Shown: positions 51,006 to 61,404 of the stretch, piece by piece | Layout of the letters: each line of letters opens with the position of its first letter | How positions within the stretch are numbered: the stretch's first letter is position 1 | Assembly (NCBI GenBank): GCA_951799405.1 | Contig: OX637334.1 | Span: 10,416,001 to 10,480,000, forward strand | DNA from: Agapetus fuscipes | Lineage: Eukaryota > Arthropoda > Insecta > Trichoptera > Glossosomatidae | DNA length: 64,000 nt | Direction of reading: 5' to 3' | The notes under the pieces: model-generated | Told to the model about the DNA's origin: nothing | Databases searched by the model: none | What the model saw: the letters and a program-made list of their open reading frames with translations, nothing else | Program-made: the position numbers and the translations under genes

Positions 51006-52029
51006 TTTTAAGGAAAACTTCCAAAACATTTTCTGTAGATGGGAGTTCATTACATATGTATGTACCTACGTCAATTTCTAAATAATATAAAAATGTTTGA
51101 ATGATCGGTTTTTCGTTATCCTGCAGTCTATGCATAGTCCACATGTATAATTAACCAACTAACAAATGTTATATTTATAAATATTCAGTAGGGCATTTAA
51201 TCGTTTTAGTTTATTGTTTACTGTAGAAATGATGGATTGCATTTGTCCTCAAAATGGAATAACTGTCTGTTTCCAATTGAACTAATGTGATAGAGGTCTG
51301 TCAAAAATACAAGAAAGTAGCTTTAGTATATTTCTAAATATATTTTTTAATTAAATACTCCTTCCTTAAAAAAATAATAATTTACAAAAATACGTTTACT
51401 CACGATGACAATGTAGAAGTTGAACCTATAAAACGACGAGAAGATTTGGCGCCAAATCCGATTCGAAAAGAACCGGAAACGTTCAAAATTGGAGCACACT
51501 ACTTCCGGAAAATTCAACTCACAGATTATTTTTAATTCCTTATTCAAATGTTGAACTTATTATTATTTTATGTATATAATTGTCAATTTAAGTACGAAAC
51601 TGTGCACTTTCACAGAATATTGTAAAATTGTGTATATTTTGTAGAAAAATAGATTAAGGTGTGTTTAAAATTATAAAAATTGATTGATTAAGTATATCAG
51701 ATTAAGTAACTCAGTTTTGTTGATTAAGTACAGTGGTTTGTTAGTTTTCTCGGTTGGGTTTTACGTATTTGAGAGGTTTTCAGCACTGACCGACTGCGTG
51801 CGCGCGCTACCAAGTTCTGTGTTGGACTGACGAGTATCTTTTCCTATCGGCAGCTTTTCACGACTTTGATTATATATGTGTGCACGCCTCTGGTGCGCTG
51901 TCTGCGCCCCTCCAGTGTAAGCTACCGCCACCAATCACGCTGCAACCCCGCCAGGTAATGTACCACTCACTGATGCAATCAGGAGCGTGCAACGCGTCGA
52001 GACAAACACATGCTTAAATATTTAAATAT
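51006..52029. other. Unassigned, with a GC-rich candidate promoter or first exon
   Basis: AT-rich to about 51,780, then a GC-richer block (51,780-51,960) with alternating CpG (GCGTGCGCGCGCTACC). On the plus strand it ends with a donor-like CCGCCAGGTAATG. On the minus strand TATATAAT near 51,875 and initiator-like TCAGTCC near 51,830 could instead drive minus-strand transcription. There is no coding evidence. Confidence 0.35.
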
Positions 52030-52278
52030 TTTTAATCAATTTGTGAAGAGGAATGCACTTCAAAAACCTATTTTGCCTGGTCAAAAACAGGGTTAATTAT
52101 TATCAGTAAATAATGCACAATTTAATTTTTATTTTAATGAATTATTCATTGATACTTACCGAATGACATCTGTTGAACCAAAGTTATCTTCAACAATGTC
52201 GCCAAGAATGGAATCAGCTTCATTGTATTTCAAACACGCTTAATTGAGATTACGCTTTTGACCCGCTTGGCCATAGCG
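52030..52278 (-). mobile_element. SINE family E, diverged
   Basis: TTTGTGAAGAGGAATGCACT, CCTATTTTGCCTGGTCAAAA and GACATCTGTTGAACCAAAG lead to a head trace (CTTTTGACCCGCTTGGCC). Confidence 0.7.
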
Positions 52279-52282
52279 CTGA

Positions 52283-52870
52283 TTTGGCTTATAGGCTGGT
52301 TTGACTTTGATAATGTAAAACAAAAACACTATCTTATCTTGCGTTTTTTTTTGCGAAATCCACCCTTGTTTTAAGAAAAGGAGGCTGTATTTTCAGAGAT
52401 TACAATAATTTGAGCTTCAGATTTTTGTTTGTTAATACGCATGCAGCATGTATAAGCATGAACTTGCGCAGGTGAATAATAAATAAAACTCACGATGATT
52501 CTTTGGTGAGCGCTGTTTATGTGAAAGCTCTCAGCATGCTTGGCGGTCGCTATAGAAAGCGTCAATCTTCAAACAATACCAAGTTGCTGTGAAGCTGGCT
52601 AAACTTTCGTGGGCGGGAAAACTTTTGCACCCCAGCAAACGGTATTTTTGACAAGTGAAAGACCTAATTTAGTGTCCCGATAGAAATCGAGCCCACCACC
52701 CTCCGGTTATACGCGTCAGTAACGTAAGTAAAAATTTGTTTTTTATCTGTAAAAATACATTTATGAGAGATGAGTGCCTAATCTTCTATTTTGAAAGTAC
52801 GCATGCAGCATTTATAAAAACGAACTTACACGTACATGTTTACAAGTGTATGAATCGTATGGAACTAAAA
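52283..52870. mobile_element. Diverged unit A pieces around a SINE C copy
   Basis: A-type traces lie at 52,283-52,480 (+) (GCTTATAGGCTGGTTTGACT, ACGCATGCAGCATGTATAAG) and 52,790-52,870 (+). Between them SINE C lies on the minus strand at 52,490-52,735 (TTCTTTGGTGAGCGCTGTTT, CTATAGAAAGCGTCAATC, GAAATCGAGCCCACCACCC). Confidence 0.55.
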
Positions 52871-53284
52871 GCATCACTAATGTCTTTAATGTCACAAATT
52901 AAGTCATTTTCTGTGTTTTCATATACCTAGGATTTATTATATTTTGTAACAAAATCCTAGATTGCCGGCTTTAGTTCTTGCATATAGTGGTATTTGCTTG
53001 ACGAGAGATGAGTCACACTTCTTGTTGAATCTTTGGACTTTCCTTGTTCAGTGATAAAATGTGACGTCACCAATTCTTAAAACTACTCCACATCAATCAT
53101 TGTGTCACTCCATTGTACCTGATGTACCTCAGGCACGTACATGAGTACATGAGGACTGTGAAATACGACCTCTCCATCTCATCATACAAGGAAAGATTTA
53201 TAGCATGGAAGGGTGGACAAACACAGTGCTTCTTCAAAAAATTCACTGCCTTTGAAATGTGATTATATGTAATGTGGTCGGATG
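52871..53284. other. Unassigned
   Basis: Nothing is assigned apart from one TGTGACGTCACC near 53,061 resembling the D motif. Confidence 0.3.
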
Positions 53285-53440
53285 CTAAAAATTTCCTTTA
53301 TGGATCGTGTCACAAATGCCGATGTTCAAACTTCTGATGTCCATCAAAATGCAGAAACTGGTTGATTTCAGCCACATAATGAGAAATGAGAAGTATCCAC
53401 TCTTACATTTCAGCATACAGGGAAGAATCGAACAGTTATT
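53285..53440 (+). pseudogene. RTE-like LINE C-terminal remnant
   Basis: Broken frames give FMDRVTNADVQ near 53,300 and a MRNEKYPLL-like peptide near 53,385, the conserved RVTNxEV and MRNEKY blocks of RTE-type LINE tails. Confidence 0.55.
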
Positions 53441-53492
53441 TCCCGTTTCGGTGTTTATTTCAAATTCTTAAATAATGTATTCGTAATAATTC

Positions 53493-54003
53493 GTAAATAA
53501 TGCCGAGGGGGCCAAGTGGGCTGATCTTTCTAGCGTGTTTGGAATAGAATAACGTTGGTTTGATCCCCGCCTGGGTCATTTGACCAGAGCTTTGGCCCTG
53601 ATTCAACAGATGTTATTGGGTAATTATTAATTAATAATTCATTATACTTTAAAATATTATTATTATTATTAAATTATGATTATTTAGGCTGACCACCCAT
53701 ACTGTAAAAAATGGTTAACTTTGCCAATGTCACCCCTGTTTCAGGGAAGGTCGGCAAGAGTTGCAGGGCTTATGTTCATTTGAGATTGGGTTTTTATACT
53801 GTAGGACCTACAGTGTAGGTCCACATGCGGCATGTGTGAGCGCAAAATTATGCGTGTCTGTTTGTAGGAATGCATTTAATATGAATCTCAAATGATACAT
53901 ATCTTTGCAGCTTAGATTTAGATTATAATAAACAATAATGAATTATTAATTGAGGGCAGGCAGAATAGGTTAGTGAATTGCATTCCTCTTCACAAATCAA
54001 TTT
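53493..54003 (+). mobile_element. SINE family E split by a unit A insertion
   Basis: The head GCCGAGGGGGCCAAGTGGGC with B-box-like GGTTTGATCCCC and GATGTTATTGGGTAATTATT is at 53,493-53,655. The element resumes at 53,932 with AACAATAATGAATTATTAAT and AGGCAGAATAGGTTAGTGAA. Unit A lies between. Confidence 0.88.
53683..53935 (+). mobile_element. Unit A nested in SINE E
   Basis: GGCTGACCACCCATACTGTA, CCCCTGTTTCAGGGAAGGTC, CACATGCGGCATGTGTGAGC and ATCTTTGCAGCTTAGATTTA. It is close to the A consensus, so it is younger than the E copy it interrupts. Confidence 0.9.
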
Positions 54004-54007
54004 TTTA

Positions 54008-54165
54008 TATAAAAAAAAGGATAGCGGCAAGGCTTACTCAGCCTTCACAAGAAATGGGAATCAAACGCATCGGGAGGTGGGCAACTCCCACTTCAACTGA
54101 AATAGTTGGCGTAAGGCTTATTCTTAGGCCATTCGGAGACAACTCCGTAAGAAGTTGTTCAATAT
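54008..54165 (+). mobile_element. SINE family B, 3' half
   Basis: CGGCAAGGCTTACTCAGCCT, CTCCCACTTCAACTGAAATA and TTGGCGTAAGGCTT match B. The head is missing. Confidence 0.7.
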
Positions 54166-54794
54166 ATGCCCTGTGCTCAGAGGACATCAAAGTATATGAA
54201 ATCACTTCACATATTCATGAGTAACCTCAGTGGCGCCTCACGCTGACTGGCTCTACGTCACTTGTACATAATATTATGGTCACTCAAGACTGTGATTCTG
54301 TGAACTGCCTCAAGTTCTGTGAATGAACGTCCCTCGAGTGTAAAAACAAGCACTTAAACTCTAGTCTAGCAAAGAATACACAAAAACTAAAGCAGCGCCT
54401 CTAGGAAGTGCTTCAGTGTTCAGGTAAAACGCTAATATAAAACTGTAAACCAAATTGGAGTACCTCATGTTTTCTTTAAACTCAACCCTTTACTAGCGCT
54501 TTTCATAAAAACATGAATAGAAACTACAACGCTCGGTAGTTACGCTATTTTACTTTTCGTACTTATTTTAGTAAATCATTGCAGTTGAGAAGAAATCTTA
54601 AGTTTTTTACACATGGTTACTCAGACTCACCGCTGTGGGATTTTTACATAATTTACGAGAACCGGAAATACTCGATGAGCTTAAAAATACCAAACAGGCG
54701 GATCTGGTCAAATGACAGCAGGTCAGAGGATAAAAAAAGACTTGGAAAACAACAAAAATCTAAAAATACACATTCATTCAGGTTGATTAAGGCC
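54166..54794. other. Unassigned
   Basis: No supported gene or recognised repeat is seen. Confidence 0.4.
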
Positions 54795-55040
54795 TTGTTC
54801 TTTGACTATTGGATTGTTATGAAGCTGACCACCTATTTTGTAAAAAATGGATCACTTTTTCAATTCAATTTATCACACATGCTTTGCGGAAAGTCTTTAT
54901 GATATGTTCATTTATTGTGGTATTTTGTGAGTATACATGCAGCATGTGTAAGCACGGACTAACGTGGGCTTAAATGTGAACATGCATTTTACATGCATCA
55001 TAAATGTTTACAACTGTGTGTATCTGAGATTATATAATTA
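54795..55040 (+). mobile_element. Unit A, diverged
   Basis: TTGACTATTGGATTGTTATG, AGCTGACCACC, ATACATGCAGCATGTGTAAG and a degenerate 3' end follow A order. Confidence 0.65.
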
Positions 55041-55079
55041 TGGTGCATGTCTTTTGGATAAAATAATCATCGTTTTCGT

Positions 55080-55245
55080 TACGCAAATAAGTTGCACGCA
55101 TAGTGCATCTTTTTGGCACATTATCAATGAAAGGGTCGCATGCGGTGAGTAGAACTATTTTATTTTCACAGGCAAGGGGTAGAACATCAAAACAGGGTAA
55201 GCGATATTTAGTCATGGGAAAGCAATCATGACAGTGGTATCAAAA
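55080..55245 (-). mobile_element. SINE family B, diverged 3' half
   Basis: AAGTTGCACGCATAGTGCAT, AAAGGGTCGCATGCGGTGAG and GGGAAAGCAATCATGACA match B loosely. Confidence 0.55.
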
Positions 55246-55526
55246 TACTTAAAAATAGATATACTCGTACGAGTGTCTACAGGCTGGTAAATAATCAATA
55301 ACAAATATTAATAAAAGTTAACTTATCATGCCCAAAATAGAAAGGAATAGAAGTTGGGAGCAAATTAACAATATTCAAATCAATCAAATGTCTATAAATA
55401 CATCATGAGGAAGGTGAAAATAAATGAGGAAAATATGAGTCGGTGAATTAGCTATCATCAAATTTCCAAAAATAAATAAGTCTTATTTAGGTTTTCAGCA
55501 GTAACTTTGTGAAAGTTCATCTTTAC

Positions 55527-55699
55527 AATTGTTAAAAATGAAAAACTTTGTTATAATTCACTGTGTGAGCTTTATTTTTAAAAACACTACTAGTTTCGAC
55601 ACCCGTCGATGGTGGATATTGACCCACCGAAACTAGTAGTGTTTTTAAAAATAAAGCTCACACAGTGAATTATAACAAAGTTTTTCATTTTTAACAATT
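55527..55699. mobile_element. Foldback element, perfect 72-bp arms
   Basis: Left arm 55,527-55,598 and right arm 55,628-55,699 are perfect reverse complements as read. They contain AGCTTTATTTTTAAAAACAC and CACTACTAGTTTCG and surround a 29-nt centre. It is non-coding and would form a very stable hairpin. Confidence 0.92.
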
Positions 55700-55849
55700 A
55701 TAAATAAGTCTGCTTACTGAAATAGCCAATATAAGCCATTATCAAGTGCCTAAAAATATGTATACCTATCATGAGGAATATTCATGCATATTAAATAAAT
55801 GAAAAATATGACAAAACAATCATCACTAAATTTCATAATTTTTTTAACT

Positions 55850-56168
55850 AACTAAGCTACACATATAGTGTAACTTCTTGCCGCGTTATTCCCGAAGGGG
55901 TCGCATGTGGCGAGTTGAACCTATTTATTTTTACAGGTAAGGGGGCCGGCCTTACGCCAACCACTTCAGTGGAAGTGGAGGTTTTCCCAGCTCCCGAGAG
56001 GGCTGGTACTCATTTCTTGTGAAGGCTGAGTAAACCTTGCCAGTAGTTTATTTTGGGGTTTGAAATAAACACCGAAACGGGAAATCATTTCTGACGCCCT
56101 CGGTGGGATTCGAACCCGAGCTTTCGGCATGGAATGCAAGCACTCTACCACCTGAGCTATCGACCGGA
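55850..56168 (-). mobile_element. SINE family B, full length
   Basis: The minus-strand head CGATAGCTCAGGTGGTAGAG with GGGTTCGAATCCCACCGAGG, and the complete body to AAGCTACACATATAGTGTAA at 55,855. This is one of the two best B copies. Confidence 0.92.
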
Positions 56169-56264
56169 CTTAATAAGTAAGTAAGTATTATAATAAATAA
56201 GTATTCTATTTCCGAGGGAGAAAATTAACTAAAAAGAATGCTCCTGAATATGTTTCTAATCTAA

Positions 56265-56718
56265 TCTAATCAAATTTGAGCTGCAAAGATGTATATCATT
56301 AAAGATTTATATTTAATGCATTCCCACAAGCTGACATGTAGGTATAATTTCGCGCTACCTACAATATAAAAACCCAATCTCAAATGAACATAAGTCCTGC
56401 AACTCTTGCCGTCAGGGGTGACATTGGCAAAGTGAACCATTTTCTACAGCATGGGTGGTCAGCCGCATACCAACCTATAAGTCAAGGAACATCCACGACA
56501 AATTACATTTTTTTAAATCAACAAAATATAGTAGATTATGTATACGTATAGACATCAAAACTAAAAACAACACAAATTCCAATTTTAATAAACCCTAGCC
56601 GCCAACATTACAGATTAACCGCCAATTCTTTCTGTCCTTACATACTTCTTTCATTTCCTCCAGAGTGATAACCTTCTTCATACAGGCTCTTCTTTTATTA
56701 TGACTCTGGATAGTCCAT
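56265..56718 (-). mobile_element. LINE 3' end: short C-terminal frame plus unit A
   Basis: On the minus strand the frame from about 56,718 reads TIQSHNKRRACMKKV, then LEEMKEVCKDRKNWRLICNV and stops at 56,595. Unit A follows at 56,492-56,265 with a small internal deletion around the GCCGTCAGGGGTGACATT junction. Beyond 56,718 the sequence is unrelated. Confidence 0.8.
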
Positions 56719-57067
56719 TCGGTATGTCTAATTGTGCATAAACAACTTATTTTTAATTTTGTATAATATTGACCTGTGTTGTGACTTGTGTTACGACCTT
56801 TCCCCCAAAAATCACATTTTTGTCCAGAGGTACACCTATGGGTGTGTACCTGTGGACAGGGGTAAGTGTACCTTGGGACAGCATGTGTACCTCTGGACAT
56901 CAAAAAATTTAAGTAGTTTAAAAATGATTAAACATAGTAAGTATTATTTTATATTTTATTGGTGATAAAATTGCACAAACTTATTATTATAAAAATGACA
57001 ACAAAACATTTTGATAGCGATTAATAAAAACACGTAATATATATTGTTAGAAAAACCTACCTTATAA
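56719..57067. other. Insertion-like segment with a GTGTACCTNTGGACA cluster
   Basis: TGTCCAGAGGTACAC at 56,821 is the perfect inverted copy of GTGTACCTCTGGACA at 56,885. Further direct near-copies lie at 56,844 and 56,866. The rest is AT-rich. No gene is seen. Confidence 0.6.
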
Positions 57068-57888
57068 CTATTCTAATCTAATCTAAGCTGCAAGGATATA
57101 TACCATTTAAGATTTATATTAAATGCCCACAAGCAGACATGTATAATTTCGCGCTAACACATGCCGCATGTGGACCTACATTATGAGAACCCATCTCAAA
57201 TGAACATAAGCCCTGCAACTCTTGCCGTCCTTCCCTGAGACAGGGGTGACATTGGCAAAGTGAACCATTTTTTCACAGTATTGGTGGTCAGCTGCATACC
57301 AACCTATAAGTCAAGGAACATACATGACAAATTACATTTTTAAAATCACTAAATTATAATACATATGTATGGATATCAAAAACTAACAGAAAACAAATTT
57401 TAATTTAAAAAACCCTAGCCGCCAACATCACAGATTAACCGCCATTTCTTTCTGTCCTGACACACTTCTTTCATTTCCTCCAGAGTCATAACCTTCTTCA
57501 TACAGGCTCTCCTTTTATTATGACTTTGGATATTCCATTTGATCGCAATTTCGGATATTTGGTCTATCCATACCTTTCTCGGTCTTCCTCTACCACGACA
57601 TCCATCCATTCTACCAACATATACTTTCTTCGTCAGTCTTTCCTCATTCATTCTCTCCATATGCCCAAACCATCTTAGCAAACTTCTTTTAATCTTCACT
57701 TTGACACTTTCTCTTGCACCACATTCTTCTCATACAAAATCATTCCTCACCCCGACACTCCGTTTTTTCCCAATCATACTTCTTAGAAAGTCCATTTCAA
57801 CAGTATAGACCTCACTAATTTCACTTTCGTTCACCGTCCAGGCCTCACTTCCATACATCAAGGTGGGTAAAAGTATGCCACCGTGTAC
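57068..57888 (-). mobile_element. LINE 3' end with one nonsense codon plus unit A
   Basis: The minus-strand C-terminal domain (57,415-57,888) reads as at 42.6 kb but has TGA where the other copies have AGA (around 57,730, between NDFV and EECGA). Unit A lies at 57,320-57,068 with CTAATCTAATCTAAGCTGCA at its tail. Confidence 0.85.
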
Positions 57889-59140
57889 TGTCTTAGGCAA
57901 ACAACTTTCAGTACGTGATTTTACACTTTTTGTTAGTATTTTTACTTTCTTGCTATAGCTTAAGGCTATAAAGAAAGTTTTGATTTGGTGTGAAAAAAAA
58001 TTTTCGAGGTTTTCACGGAAATGAGTTGTCTTGGTGCAGGACATGCCAAAAAACACTATCTTTCAAAAACGTCCGTCTGTATGTGTGTGTGTGTGTGTGT
58101 GTCACTTTCCTAAGTATAAGACCTAGAGATACCAAATTTTGGCTACATCAACTTTTTTGGACATGTATTAAGTATGAATAGCACGGCATTACACCAACTT
58201 GAAAATTCAAGATGGCTGCCATACAAAAAAAACATAAAATTGCACTTTTCTCAAAAACGGCTCCAAGAATTTTTCTTAAATTTTCAGAATTGCCACTTAT
58301 TAGTTTTTAACTTAATAAATTAGTTATGGCAACACTCTTACTAATCTGTGTCTATGGGTTGCCATATGAAAAAAACAAACGATTGTGATTTTCTCGAAAG
58401 TTTAGGGGTCAACAAAAATATAATGTTTTACAATATTATAGACAACATAAAATTCTACAAAATTAAAAAAAAAATTGAAAAAAAATATATAAAGCACCGT
58501 TTACGCGACCTGAAATTTTAAATCGAAAATATTACAAAAACCTATTAAAATGCAAGATATTTAAATTTGTTTTAGATTTGGTAGAAAAAACAAGTTTATC
58601 ACTTTAATTCGTAATCAAAGATTTTGTACTTTTTTGAAAATTCAAGATGGCTTCCGAAGAGCTGAAAATTTAAAATGCGATTTTCTTAAAAACGGCTCCG
58701 ACGATTTTTCTTAAATTTTCTGTGAATCCGTTAATAAAATAGTGCTATCTAATGATTACAATTATTTTTTCATCATAATCTCGGTGTAAGGAGTTGCCAT
58801 ATAAAAGAAAAAGAATGGAAAAATTCTCGGCAGTTAGAGGGTTAATAAAAAAATAATGTAGCACAAATGTAAAACAATAATGGTAACCTATATATTGCCA
58901 TCATTATTTTTTCCAAAAATTTAATCAAAAGTATAGCCACCATACAAAGTGAAAAAATTTCCATACAAAATGTTTTCGTTATTTTCTTGGTTGTCAAAGG
59001 GTTAAAATTAGAAAAAAGGCTGTGATTCTAAAAATTTTATAAATACCAATAATAATCAGTCGTTACTTTTTCAAAATGTAACTAAAAAGTTTACCCACAT
59101 TACAAAGTCCTAGTTTGCATACAGAAGGGTTCAATGACTA
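57889..59140. repeat. Diverged tandem duplication, ~435-bp period, with (TG)n
   Basis: GAAAATTCAAGATGGCT at 58,201 recurs at 58,636, and the GTTGCCATAT block at 58,358 recurs at 58,793, both at a 435-bp offset. AAAAACGGCTCC plus GATTTTTCTTAAATTTTC is shared in each unit. A partial third unit may follow. A (TG)n microsatellite lies at 58,080-58,101. No reading frame is seen. Confidence 0.65.
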
Positions 59141-59147
59141 TATAATA

Positions 59148-59385
59148 ATCTATAATCTAAGTTGCAATGAAATATAAACATTCAAAACTCATATCAAATG
59201 CATGCCCACAAACAGGTACGTGTAAGTTCGCGCTTACGAATGCTGAATGTGTACCTACAAATTAAAACCAAATCTCAAATGAACATTAAACCTGCAACTC
59301 TTGCCAACCTTCCTTGAAACAGGGGTGACATTGACAAAGTGAATTCTTTTTTACACTTTGGGAGGACTGAGAAATGTCAGAAAAT
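59148..59385 (-). mobile_element. Unit A
   Basis: ATAATCTAAGTTGCAATGAA, AAGTTCGCGCTTACGAATGC and CTTGAAACAGGGGTGACATT, ending near TTTACACTTTGGG where LINE sequence of the opposite strand begins. The missing end (AGCTTCATACCAACCTATAA) appears at 60,038-60,075. Confidence 0.8.
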
Positions 59386-60037
59386 TGAGAAAAGACTGAA
59401 TTAAACAAGAGTGGAGGTCGTGAAAGAATTTGATTATCTGGGAAGCAAGTTTGAGTCGAATGCGAAATTGACGAAAGAATTGGAAAAGCGCGCTAGTAGA
59501 GGAAGAAGTGTAATGGGAACGATTGGAAGAATTGCAAGAAATAGGAAACTTACAAAGAATATGAGATCGGCGGTCTACAATGGCATATTGGTTGGTGGAA
59601 GTGAGGCTTAATGAATGTGAGCTGAGTAAAGTACGTACGGTTGAAATGGCTTACCTGAGAGCAATGGCTGGAAAGACACTGAGTGAAAGAGTACGTAATG
59701 ATTGGGTGATGAACGAGTGTGGTATAAAAGAGAATATGAGAATGAAAGTACAAAAAAATACGATGAGATAGTTCGGACATCTTGAAAGAATGGATGATGA
59801 ACAACTAACGAAGAAAGTGTAAGTGAAAGGAAATGTCAGAGGAAAACGCGGAAGGGGAAGGCTGAGGAAAGAATGGTTAGACCAAATAGGTGAGATTGCA
59901 AAAGAATGGAATCTGCAGAGTGAGAATAAGAAAAGAGTATGTATAAAAAAGGTGATGACAGAAAAAAGTGGAGGCGCATCTGCGGAGGTATCGGCCACCC
60001 TTAGTGGAACGGCGGGAGGATACAGTATAGTACAGTA
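59386..60037 (+). pseudogene. LINE C-terminal domain, decayed, inside a split unit A
   Basis: Plus-strand pieces read VVKEFDYLGSKFESN, GTIGRIARNRKLTKNMRSAV, TVEMAYLRAMAGKT, FGHLERMDDEQLTKK and GRGRLRKEWLDQIGE, with several stops and one frame change. It belongs to the second subfamily and ends GGCCACCCTTAGTGGAAC near 60,000. Confidence 0.8.
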
Positions 60038-60069
60038 TAGAGGTCAGCTTCATACCAACCTATAAGTCA

Positions 60070-60182
60070 AGGATCTTTCTCGTGTAATTGGTGCTTTTTC
60101 CAGAGAAGACCAACCTCGCAGAGGACTCTTTTGAGGTGTGATTCACACAAAACGGCGCTCACCAAATAAATCATCCAAATAT
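60070..60182 (+). mobile_element. SINE family C, 3' part
   Basis: GTGTAATTGGTGCTTTTTCC, GTGTGATTCACACAAAACGG and GCGCTCACCAAATAAATCAT match the reverse complement of the C body end. Confidence 0.65.
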
Positions 60183-60480
60183 TTTTTATTGACTTTATAA
60201 GAATTTATATGGATATTTCCATATTGTACGGGTATACAGGTACACACCGCGGTGGAATAAAATTGATTTATTATCGATATATTATATTTTCATTGAAACT
60301 GCATAAGCTAGTAGATGATTATAGCTTTACATACGTCATACAGTGGGTTAATTTTTGCAAGAAAGTCGAGTGCAGATTCTGTGCAATTTATTTTAATTGT
60401 TTTTTTTTTATTTCGTGTAGAAAATTAACAATCATCCAATGCCTAAAAACAGAGCTCCAAAAAGGTAAAAATAAATGGAG
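60183..60480. other. Unassigned
   Basis: AT-rich sequence. Nothing is supported. Confidence 0.4.
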
Positions 60481-60482
60481 TA

Positions 60483-60786
60483 AATATGTATGGAAATTAT
60501 TTATGGAAATTAATTATGGAAATTATTAATGGAAGTTATTAATGGAAATTATTTATGGAAATTATTTATGGAAATTATTTATGGAAATGATTTATGGAAA
60601 TTATTTATGGAAATTATTTATGGAAATTATTTATGGAAATTATTTATGGAAATTATTTATGGAAATTATTTATGGAAATTATTCATGGAAATTATTTATG
60701 GAAATTATTTATGGAAATTATTTATGGAAATTATTTATGGAAATTATTTATGGAAATTATGTATGGAAATTATTTATGGAAAATCG
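60483..60786. repeat. 13-bp minisatellite, about 23 copies
   Basis: The unit ATGGAAATTATTT repeats head to tail with few variants (AATGGAAGTTATTA, ATTCATGGAAATT). Because 13 is not a multiple of three and the unit has no stop in any plus frame, all three frames stay open and give a periodic peptide (YGNYLWKLFMEI). This is a by-product of the repeat, not evidence of a gene. Confidence 0.95.
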
Positions 60787-60794
60787 TGTATAAC

Positions 60795-60850
60795 ATTCTT
60801 AAATGATATATATCTTTGCAGCTTAGATTAGATTAGATTAGATTAGACAT
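60795..60850 (+). mobile_element. Unit A, extreme 3' end
   Basis: ATATATCTTTGCAGCTTAGA followed by (GATTA)n. It directly follows the minisatellite. Confidence 0.75.
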
Positions 60851-60884
60851 GTAGGCAGGAACGTGGTAAAAACGACCTGTAAAA

Positions 60885-61000
60885 AAAGAATGGACAGATT
60901 TAAGTTTTTTTTTCAGGGGTTTGGTGTAACTAGAGCCCAAAGCAACCAATACAAAAATATTTGTTTGCCTTTTCTCTAGATCCCTGTTGTGTGAAGTCAC
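60885..61000 (+). mobile_element. SINE family D, body, diverged
   Basis: AGAGCCCAAAGCAACCAATA, TTTGCCTTTTCTCTAGATCC and TGTGTGAAGTCACGAG match D. Confidence 0.55.
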
Positions 61001-61099
61001 GAGATTTCGATGTCTATGGTATGTGCGCTAAAACTGTTAGAATTATTATAAACCTTGAACCACGCTTAATTAAGTTCAGGCGAAGAGGCATGAATATTC

Positions 61100-61392
61100 A
61101 AACGCAACTAAGCTGCACATATTTTGCATCTGTTATCATTTACATTGTTACATTGTCTCCGAAGGCGTCGCATGTGGCGTATGGAACCTAAACATTGTCA
61201 CAAGTAAGGGGGGCAGCCTTACGCAAACTACTTCACTTAGATTCCCAGCTAACGAGAGGGCTGGTTCTCATTTCTTATGAAGGGATGAATAAACCTTGCC
61301 GGCACTTTAATACGGGTTTGAACTAAACACTTTCTGACACATTTCTGACACACTTGGTGGGGATCGAACCTGCATAATTATTGGCCTATAGT
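61100..61392 (-). mobile_element. SINE family B, diverged, head to head with the next copy
   Basis: AAGCTGCACATATTTTGCAT, CCGAAGGCGTCGCATGTGGC, GATGAATAAACCTTGCCGGC and GTGGGGATCGAACC. The outermost part of the head is degraded. Confidence 0.75.
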
Positions 61393-61404
61393 TCAGTGTT
61401 CAAT

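Noticed and set aside
53973..54224. An 83-codon plus-strand frame
   Set aside because: It is translated SINE E and B sequence.
60529..60831. Long overlapping open frames with repeated YGNYLWKLFMEI
   Set aside because: They arise only because the 13-bp repeat unit lacks stops in any plus frame. No start context, homology or codon signal supports a protein.
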